From Listeria costaricensis (GTDB taxonomy: Bacteria; Bacillota; Bacilli; Lactobacillales; Listeriaceae): 64,000 nt of DNA. Positions 58,357-64,000 of the stretch are shown here, piece by piece. The notes under the pieces are model-generated. The model had not been told where the DNA came from. It ran no database searches and saw only the letters and a list, made by a program, of their open reading frames with translations. A program made the position numbers and the translations under genes. Location: the NCBI RefSeq assembly GCF_900183385.1, contig NZ_FXUT01000007.1, positions 124,001 through 188,000 on the forward strand, in the 5' to 3' direction. Position 1 is the first letter of the stretch, and every line of letters starts with the position of its first letter.

Positions 58357-59274
58357 TTACAAAAAGATTGAAATAACGATCATGGCTACAAATAAGATTG
58401 TCATGTAATTCAATGAATAAACAAACATCAAACGTGCCCATTTTATACTATCCGTCATTTTAAATCCGTATAATGAAAGCGCCAGCCAGCCGAGATTGAG
58501 TGCAGTAGCCAGTATCATAAACACTATGCCGAGTTCTGACATGAAAAACGGAAGAATCGTTAAAAGCACCACCCAGAACAGCATGCTTTTCTTGGTTCGT
58601 TCGATTCCTTTAACCACGGGCAGCATTGGAATTCCCGCCGCTTGATATTCTTCACGACGCTTGATCGCAATGGCATAAAAATGCGGTGGCTGCCAACAAA
58701 ACATAATTAAAAACAGCATGACGGGAATTAAGCTAAAACTTGGCTCGACCGCAAACCAACCAATCAGTGGTGGTACTGCGCCGGAAAAGCTGCCGATCAC
58801 CGTATTGGCAACCAGTTTACGCTTGGCATACAAGGAATAAACAACCACATACAGGAACACACCTAGCACGCCTAAAACGCCTGCCTGCCAAGTTGTCATA
58901 AATAACATAACTGTTCCCAAAATGCCTAATGCTGCAGCTACGGCCAGTGCACGAGGTCCTGAAATTTTCCCCGTCATGGTGGGCCGATTTTTCGTTCTTT
59001 CCATAATGCCGTCAATATCGCGATCAATCACATTATTAAATGCACCCGATGCAGCAACGACCATTGCCGATCCTAAAATTGTAAAAATGACCGTATCCAA
59101 ATTCCCGATAAACGATTTCCCCGTTAATTGAAAAGCAAGCCACATTCCCGTAAAAGCAGTGATCGTATTGGAATTGACAATCCCAATTTTAATTAATTCT
59201 GTGAAATCTCTTACAGTAAATCGACTTAAGGAAACGCTCGATTGCATATCCCCAGTTTTCTCCATCTGATTCAA
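58357..59274 (-). CDS. ctaB: Protohaem IX farnesyltransferase (haem O synthase)
   Basis: UbiA-family membrane enzyme converting haem B to haem O. The two Asp-rich motifs are NNVIDRDIDGIMERTKNRP and the later YSLYAKRKLVANTVIGSFSG, and about nine membrane helices are seen. Start: TTG 59274 (MNQMEKTGDMQSS) lies eight bases after AAGGGGG and matches Listeria CtaB; the frame stays open to 59466 without support. 305 residues. Divergent from ctaA. Confidence 0.94.
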   Translation of the reverse strand: MNQMEKTGDMQSSVSLSRFTVRDFTELIKIGIVNSNTITAFTGMWLAFQLTGKSFIGNLDTVIFTILGSAMVVAASGAFNNVIDRDIDGIMERTKNRPTMTGKISGPRALAVAAALGILGTVMLFMTTWQAGVLGVLGVFLYVVVYSLYAKRKLVANTVIGSFSGAVPPLIGWFAVEPSFSLIPVMLFLIMFCWQPPHFYAIAIKRREEYQAAGIPMLPVVKGIERTKKSMLFWVVLLTILPFFMSELGIVFMILATALNLGWLALSLYGFKMTDSIKWARLMFVYSLNYMTILFVAMIVISIFL

Positions 59275-59625
59275 AAGTAATTCCCCCTTAGATTGCGCAT
59301 TTCTATCATGGCAGGATCGTTTTTCCCCTTCCATCCTGCTACTCTTACCTTCCATTCTATTATGTGAAATTTGTACTTCAATTGTCAATAAATCGGCTTG
59401 TAATCCTTTTATCCATTGGCATTCCCAAACTTTGCATACAAGAGAATTTTGTGAAATCAATTGCAATCTCTCTCTTTATTTTCACAGTTTGCTTTCTTTA
59501 CTTCACTTTAAAAACAAGCTACAATATAAGGACATCCTGTGCTCTATTCATAACATACCCTCATTTGCTCACTTTCTAGCACTTTGAGGAAAAATACATA
59601 CGCATCAAAGGGGAGATTTTAAAGA
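59275..59625. promoter_or_regulatory. ctaB/ctaA divergent control region
   Basis: ctaB (minus): TTGACA (59383-59388), 18 bases, CATAAT (59359-59364), and a 7-bp perfect hairpin GCAGGAT/ATCCTGC (59311-59339) in its leader. ctaA (plus): TTTACT (59497-59502), 17 bases, TACAAT (59520-59525). Between them TTGTGAAAT (59449-59457) and TTTTCACAG (about 59479-59487) are opposed half-sites reminiscent of redox regulators but wrongly spaced for Rex. No ORF with support. Confidence 0.6.
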
Positions 59626-60543
59626 ATGAAAAAATTTTTAAAAATCTGGTCCGTCCTAACAATCATCTGTATGACCTTCGTCGTCTTTGGGGGAGCACTT
59701 GTAACAAAAACGGGTTCAGCAGACGGTTGCGGCAACAGTTGGCCACTTTGTAACGGCCAGCTTGTGCGATTGACCGATATTACACCAGAAAAGCTCATTG
59801 AAGTCGCGCACCGACTCACAACAGGGGTCAGCTCTATTTTTGTCATTGTGCTGGCTGTTTGCGCATGGATTTATATGAGGGATCGCAGAGAAACGAAACC
59901 ACTGACGATTGTGGCGGTTGTTTTTCTTATTTTGCAGGCGTTTATGGGTGCCGCGGCAGTTATGTGGGGACAAAATCCGTATATTATGGCGCTACATTTT
60001 GGCATTTCAATCATTTGTTACGCAGCGATTGTCTTATTAGCGCTATTGATTTTTGAAGTTGACCGAAAATTTGATGCCCGCAACTTGGTGATGGGAACAA
60101 AATTGCGCGTCCACCTCTATCTGCTTACGATTTATACCTATTTGACTGTTTACACGGGGGCACTTGTTCGACATGAAAAAGCGAGTTTAGCCGTTCCAGT
60201 CTGGCCGTTTGAAAATGGTCACTTTATTTTTCCAGATTCCGTTCAAGATTATGTGCAATATTTCCACCGTCTCGCTGCATTTATTTTAGTCATCTGGATT
60301 CTCTATGTGACCTATCTTGTTTTCCGCGACTACCGGCATTACCGCGTCCTGACTTACGGAATGGTCTTATCTGTGATTTTCATTGCGCTGCAGGCACTTA
60401 CCGGAATGTTATCTGTCTATACTGGCGTCAACCTCTATATAGCCCTTTTCCACAGTCTGATTATTACCATGTTGTTCGCCCTTTTCAGCTATCTTTGTCT
60501 GCTTGCTTCGAGAAGTAAAAAGAATCGCTTGCGAATTCGTTAA
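59626..60543 (+). CDS. ctaA: Haem A synthase
   Basis: Eight-helix membrane enzyme oxidising haem O to haem A for aa3-type oxidase. N-terminal FGGALVTKTGSADGCGNSWP and IEVAHRLTTG (haem-ligand His), then HFGISIICY, FHRLAAFILV and LFHSLIITM. Extracellular cysteine C-x6-C (CGNSWPLC) is visible. 305 residues. GGGGAG upstream. Confidence 0.95.
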   Translation: MKKFLKIWSVLTIICMTFVVFGGALVTKTGSADGCGNSWPLCNGQLVRLTDITPEKLIEVAHRLTTGVSSIFVIVLAVCAWIYMRDRRETKPLTIVAVVFLILQAFMGAAAVMWGQNPYIMALHFGISIICYAAIVLLALLIFEVDRKFDARNLVMGTKLRVHLYLLTIYTYLTVYTGALVRHEKASLAVPVWPFENGHFIFPDSVQDYVQYFHRLAAFILVIWILYVTYLVFRDYRHYRVLTYGMVLSVIFIALQALTGMLSVYTGVNLYIALFHSLIITMLFALFSYLCLLASRSKKNRLRIR

Positions 60544-60557
60544 TCCTCCTCGTGCCC

Positions 60558-60586
60558 TTTACGGAAACCGTAGAAATTGATACGAT
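60558..60586 (+). promoter_or_regulatory. Candidate promoter of the HAD phosphatase gene
   Basis: TTTACG (60558-60563), 17-base spacer, TACGAT (60581-60586), then AAGGAG before ATG 60620. Confidence 0.45.
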
Positions 60587-60619
60587 AAAAGTGAACGATT
60601 TACATAAAAGGAGATTTCT

Positions 60620-61462
60620 ATGACTAACAAACTGATTTTTATTGATGTCGACGGTACACTTTGCAATGATTATGGTTTAGTACCGCCATCTGCCAAACTT
60701 GCGATTCAAAAAGCACAAGCAAATGGCCACCAAATTTACTTATGCACCGGTCGCTCCAAAGCCGAGATTACAGAAGAAATTGCCGCCCTTCCTTTTGATG
60801 GAATGATCGGTGCTGGCGGTGGCTATATCGAAACAAGTGCGGGTATTCTCTACCACGAAACTTTTAATGAAGCGGATCTTCAGGCCATTGTCCATTTCTT
60901 CAATGACAATAAGATCGGTTATTACCTTGAATCCAATCATGGTCTTTTTAAAAGCAAGTATTGTGTATCTGAAATGGAAAAACAACTATATGCTGACCTT
61001 GATCCATCAAGCGAGGCCTATCAGAAACTGAAAGAAGGGACAAAGGGATTCTTTGATTTATTGCAACCCGAACCACCTCTTGATGAGCTGACGGATGTCA
61101 ATAAGATTTCTTTTATTCACGCTGATTATCCATTTCAAGACGTGGCGACTCGATTTGGCGATCGCTTTACCATTATGCAGACAACTGTCCCCGCTTTTGG
61201 TCAAAACAGTGGCGAAATTGTCCTACCTGGCATCAATAAAGAACTGGCAATCGTTCGTCTATTAGAACATTTAGAGCGTTCAAAAGCAGATACAATTGCA
61301 ATTGGCGACGGTCATAATGATCTAGAAATGCTACAATTTGTTGAATACGGTGTGGCAATGGGAAATGCGCAGGAAGCACTGAAACTAGTAGCGGATGAAG
61401 TGACTGAAACGCATGACGAAGACGGAATTTATAACTTCTTCGATCGCTATGGACTGATTTAA
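60620..61462 (+). CDS. HAD-superfamily phosphatase, Cof type
   Basis: 280 residues. HAD motif I DVDGTLCND, motif II CTGRS, motif IV GDGHNDLEML; a Cof-type (C2) cap lies between ~85 and ~190. Such enzymes dephosphorylate sugar phosphates, PLP or flavin phosphates; substrate not readable. Monocistronic, ended by a strong terminator. Confidence 0.92.
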   Translation: MTNKLIFIDVDGTLCNDYGLVPPSAKLAIQKAQANGHQIYLCTGRSKAEITEEIAALPFDGMIGAGGGYIETSAGILYHETFNEADLQAIVHFFNDNKIGYYLESNHGLFKSKYCVSEMEKQLYADLDPSSEAYQKLKEGTKGFFDLLQPEPPLDELTDVNKISFIHADYPFQDVATRFGDRFTIMQTTVPAFGQNSGEIVLPGINKELAIVRLLEHLERSKADTIAIGDGHNDLEMLQFVEYGVAMGNAQEALKLVADEVTETHDEDGIYNFFDRYGLI

Positions 61463-61463
61463 A

Positions 61464-61535
61464 TGATAAAAAAAGAAGCGAAGATCTGCCCTTTCCCTTT
61501 ACTGGTGTCATGGCGGATCTTCGCTTCTTTTTGTT
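61464..61535. terminator. Bidirectional terminator HAD gene / Crp-Fnr gene
   Basis: AAAGAAGCGAAGATC (about 61470-61484) pairs with GATCTTCGCTTCTTT (about 61516-61530), with GCC/GGC inside. T runs on both strands. Confidence 0.9.
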
Positions 61536-61536
61536 T

Positions 61537-62211
61537 TTAAAGGATGGTTCCTTTTTCTTCTAAATTTATGTGCATTCTATCTGCATGTTCTGCGGCTTTC
61601 TTTTGGGAAATCATCCAAACATTTTCATGCTTCACAACAATCTCCTGCTTCCTCAATTTAGCTAGTTGTTTATAAAAAGTACTGCTGTTCAACTCACTAT
61701 ACTGCAATAAAATTTTCGTCGTAATTTTTTTGGGTAATATGTAATACCCTTCTTTCACAGGTATTTTCAATAATTGAATAATACTGAATAAACAATGAAG
61801 TAATTTATCTTCCGAGGAAGTACACGAAGTAAGTGATTTATAGTAAATAGCTTTGCTTATTTCTCGCATAAAGAAATAATTAAATGGATAGTTTTCCGGA
61901 AAAGTAAGAACATACTCAATATCTGCTTTTTTTATGACATAAATGAAGCTTTCTGTGATAGTTTTATAGATGAATTTATTAGGAAATGCATCGAGAATCA
62001 TGCAGTACCCCAACATTATCCCTTCTCCAAATAATGAATACATACTGCTGGGTTCTTCACAGAAATATGCGCCTACACATCCGTTTACAATTAGATAGAC
62101 GTAGTCATCTTTAGCATCATTTGTGATAACTTCTGCTGCTGGATATCGAACTTTAGCGTATTCAATCTTATTAGCATCCAACACTTTAATAAATTCTTGA
62201 TAACTAAACAA
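61537..62211 (-). CDS. Crp/Fnr-family transcriptional regulator
   Basis: 224 residues. N-terminal cyclic-nucleotide-binding-like domain (DDYVYLIVNGCVGAYFCEEP, then LFGEGIMLGYCMILDA) and C-terminal HTH (ITTKILLQYSELNSSTFYKQ, ~165-195). It lacks the Fnr N-terminal cysteine cluster and the cAMP phosphate-binding RES motif. Listeria has an expanded set of such PrfA-related regulators. Codons and flanks are clearly more AT-rich than the neighbours, suggesting later acquisition. Effector and targets unknown. Confidence 0.82.
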   Translation of the reverse strand: MFSYQEFIKVLDANKIEYAKVRYPAAEVITNDAKDDYVYLIVNGCVGAYFCEEPSSMYSLFGEGIMLGYCMILDAFPNKFIYKTITESFIYVIKKADIEYVLTFPENYPFNYFFMREISKAIYYKSLTSCTSSEDKLLHCLFSIIQLLKIPVKEGYYILPKKITTKILLQYSELNSSTFYKQLAKLRKQEIVVKHENVWMISQKKAAEHADRMHINLEEKGTIL

Positions 62212-62546
62212 AATTATAGGCTCCTTTTCAGTTATTAATACTAGATAAGTATTAATTATTATGTTGCCACAAAAATACTACTATTTATTACAATGGTATA
62301 TTGTTATTATACTCTATCATCACCTTTTTAAGGTTTATTTTAATACTATTTAATTTGAAAATGTTACGATTTTGTGAACATTTGTATTTAACGTCATTTT
62401 CTTTTTGTTTTTTAGTAAAAACACAATTAATATTATTATTTTTACATGTGATTTCAAATGAAATACACCTTTCTTTAATGGAACTTTTCTGTCACCAGCC
62501 GAATATGCTACAATAAAAGCATAAAAAAAAGAAGGGATCCTGTCTG
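62212..62546. other. AT-rich intergenic region
   Basis: 335 bp of strongly AT-rich DNA between divergent genes. The last part holds an extended -10 for the channel gene (TGCTACAAT, hexamer 62509-62514) with TTTCTG about 17 bases upstream, then AGAAGGGAT before ATG 62547. A 71-codon frame at 62301-62516 has no ribosome site or family and is probably not a gene. Confidence 0.5.
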
Positions 62547-63266
62547 ATGACTAGAGAAAAAAAACGCTTAATCTACGAAATTTTTATGCTTGGGCTTGTC
62601 TTACTCTCCATTGCACTTTTACCCTATCATAACATCTATACCAACATATTGAATTGGCTTATTTGGCTGGTTTTTCTGCTTGATTATCTGGTTCGTCTGA
62701 AACGTTCTGAGCGAAAATGGCATTTTGTCAAAACGCATCCCTTTGAACTTATTGCAGCAATCCCTTTTTACAGCGGTTTTCGTGCAGCTCGAATCGTCAG
62801 TTTTTTTCGCATTCTGCAGCTCACGGCGATGGGAAAACGTTATGTTATCCCGCTTTTCACATTTTTACGAACAAACGGCTTAAATCGTTTCTTGCTGATT
62901 TTTGTTCTACTTGTCATTATTATCCCTGTTCCAATGGTTTTTCTTGAGCCCTCCATTAAAGACTATCCTGATGCACTTTGGTGGGCCATCGTAACAGCCA
63001 CAACTGTCGGCTACGGAGATATTGTTCCAGTCACGCCGATCGGTCGTATTCTAGCTTCCATCATGATGCTATTTGGGATTGGCTTCATCGGGATGGTGAC
63101 AAGTACACTGATGAGTTACTTTTCTGCCAAACCTAAAACGATGCAAAGCTCTGAAAAAATTGCCAAAATCACAAAGGCTATTGAGGACGTTCCTGAATTA
63201 AATAATCAGGAAATTGAAATCATCGAGCAATTTTTACAAATGAAAAAGCAAAAAGAAACCAAATAA
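62547..63266 (+). CDS. Voltage-gated-type potassium channel
   Basis: 239 residues. S1-S3 region at ~7-60, S4-like segment with spaced arginines (GFRAARIVSFFRILQL), S5, pore loop with the selectivity filter TTVGYGD (~150) and S6, then a charged helical tail. Conducts K+ across the membrane; bacterial Kv type. Corresponds in position to the L. monocytogenes channel gene downstream of the cta genes. Confidence 0.93.
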   Translation: MTREKKRLIYEIFMLGLVLLSIALLPYHNIYTNILNWLIWLVFLLDYLVRLKRSERKWHFVKTHPFELIAAIPFYSGFRAARIVSFFRILQLTAMGKRYVIPLFTFLRTNGLNRFLLIFVLLVIIIPVPMVFLEPSIKDYPDALWWAIVTATTVGYGDIVPVTPIGRILASIMMLFGIGFIGMVTSTLMSYFSAKPKTMQSSEKIAKITKAIEDVPELNNQEIEIIEQFLQMKKQKETK

Positions 63267-63267
63267 A

Positions 63268-63346
63268 AGAAAAACAGCCACTAGCTGGAAGCCCTGAGCT
63301 GCTCCCTAAAGGGGGGCGGCTCTGGTCCGCTTAGTGGCTGTTTCTT
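63268..63346. terminator. Composite bidirectional terminator channel gene / MOSC gene
   Basis: AAACAGCCACTA (about 63270-63281) pairs with TAGTGGCTGTTT (about 63333-63344); inside, GAGC-GCTCCC pairs with GGGG-GGCTC around TAAAG. A and T runs flank both sides. Confidence 0.9.
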
Positions 63347-63995
63347 ATAAGTATCGGGTTAATTTTTTCTCTACGTGGAGTCGATATCTAACAGAGAGCT
63401 CCTCTACTGCCAGTATTCGTGACAACTCCTGCTTCCGGCCTTTCCCGTGGAGAATCATTTCATGGCAATAGGCAACGGTTACGTCTGGATCCTTGCCCTT
63501 TTCAAGTAGCGTCACTTGATCTCCGCGATGAATCTCTCCTTCTTGTATGGTTCGAGCTAGGTAACCTGTAAAACTGGTTTCCGTTACTTTCTTATAGAGC
63601 TCTGGCATGTGATGATATTTTGCAATTGTACTACACGGATTGCGTGCTTCGGTAACTTGAAAAACGGCTTGACCTGCCTGAAAAATATCGCCAATCGCCA
63701 CATCTTTTTCCAGCATACCAGAAACGATCAAATTTTCTCCAAAAGCGCTCTTCGGTAGTTTTTTTTGAAAAATTTGCTCAAAAAATGCATAATGCTCGAG
63801 CGGATACAAACACACTGCTCGATCTGGGCCACCATGATATTTCTTATTATAAGGCTGATCATTTAGAAAGCCATCCTGTGTCAGATAAGCTTCTTCCACT
63901 GCTCGTTTCTCGATTCCTGTCATCATAGATTTTCCTTCTCCAAACGCCATTTCTTTTGGCATTCCGATGGCTACATGCTCAATCTGTCGCTTCAT
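63345..63995 (-). CDS. MOSC-domain protein (YiiM-like)
   Basis: 216 residues with a MOSC domain at ~15-150 and a short C-terminal extension. KKYHGGPDRAVCLYPLEHYA, FGENLIVSGM and the conserved cysteine in TEARNPCSTIAKYH fit molybdenum-cofactor sulfurase C-terminal-type proteins; YiiM reduces N-hydroxylated compounds in E. coli. Start ATG 63995 has GGAAA-like sequence at the window edge, so its upstream region is not visible. Confidence 0.85.
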   Translation of the reverse strand: MKRQIEHVAIGMPKEMAFGEGKSMMTGIEKRAVEEAYLTQDGFLNDQPYNKKYHGGPDRAVCLYPLEHYAFFEQIFQKKLPKSAFGENLIVSGMLEKDVAIGDIFQAGQAVFQVTEARNPCSTIAKYHHMPELYKKVTETSFTGYLARTIQEGEIHRGDQVTLLEKGKDPDVTVAYCHEMILHGKGRKQELSRILAVEELSVRYRLHVEKKLTRYL

Positions 63996-64000
63996 TTTCC

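Noticed and set aside
59275-59466. N-terminal extension of ctaB to 59466
   Set aside because: Open only by chance; the extension overlaps the promoter and hairpin, and TTG 59274 has the only good ribosome site and the family N-terminus.
59449-59487. Rex operator in the ctaB/ctaA region
   Set aside because: Half-sites resemble Rex boxes but the spacing is about 22 bases instead of a compact 18-bp palindrome.
62301-62516. 71-codon frame in the AT-rich gap before the potassium channel
   Set aside because: Low-complexity hydrophobic translation, no ribosome site, overlaps the channel promoter.

Overview
The window is a chromosomal stretch of a low-to-mid GC Gram-positive (Bacillota). Gene content and order match the ilv-leu to division-cluster neighbourhood that I remember from Listeria monocytogenes (the ilvD-ilvA operon, alsD, pdp-lacI-deoC, alsS, csp, dapF-ileS-divIVA, the nad genes, ylmH to mraZ, panE to the ylb genes, ctaB/ctaA, K+ channel). 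The division cluster has no spoVD, spoVE or sigE-type sporulation genes, and MurE carries the meso-diaminopimelate signature DNPR; both fit a non-sporulating Listeria. Base composition looks higher than L. monocytogenes, and several L. monocytogenes genes (for example the PTS genes expected between deoC and alsS) are absent, so a Listeria sensu lato species such as the grayi or rocourtiae/newyorkensis groups is my inference. I see no rRNA, tRNA, CRISPR array, prophage or insertion sequence.

Layout. 1-9537 (+): ilvD (3' end), ilvB, ilvN, ilvC, leuA, leuB, leuC, leuD, ilvA make branched-chain amino acids, with hairpins before ilvC and leuA. 9713-16183: acetoin genes alsD (+) and alsS (-) flank a nucleoside-catabolism set (deoC, a LacI regulator, pdp) and one unrecognised gene. 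16458-19161: a small membrane protein, a cold-shock gene with a striking structured leader, a PAP2 phosphatase and dapF. 19284-22923: ileS behind a T-box leader, then divIVA. 23061-28239: divergent NAD genes, niaR-nifS (-) against nadBCA (+). 28283-43686 (-): mraZ, rsmH, ftsL, pbpB, murE, mraY, murD, murG, divIB, ftsA, ftsZ, ylmE, sepF, ylmG and ylmH, the cell wall and division cluster. 43877-47043: an MFS exporter divergent from an SgrR-like regulator. 46996-55433: yllA, panE, a DUF5713 gene, rpmF, ylbN, tmcAL, a small membrane gene, ylbL, coaD, rsmD, ylbG, ylbF and a CAP-domain protein. 55791-63995: an orphan sugar-binding lipoprotein with an elaborate promoter, a TPR membrane protein, divergent ctaB/ctaA for haem A, a HAD phosphatase, a Crp/Fnr regulator in an AT-rich patch, a K+ channel and a MOSC protein.

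Most genes are housekeeping. The signals most worth following are regulatory. They are a 24-bp terminator-like hairpin in the csp leader whose mismatches are compatible only on the csp strand; a shared AAACTGTA element at nearly the same distance downstream of the -10 boxes of alsD and alsS; a catabolite-controlled, palindrome-rich promoter driving a solo sugar-binding protein; GTGG repeats with 10-bp period before mraZ; and tandem hairpins inside the ilv-leu operon.
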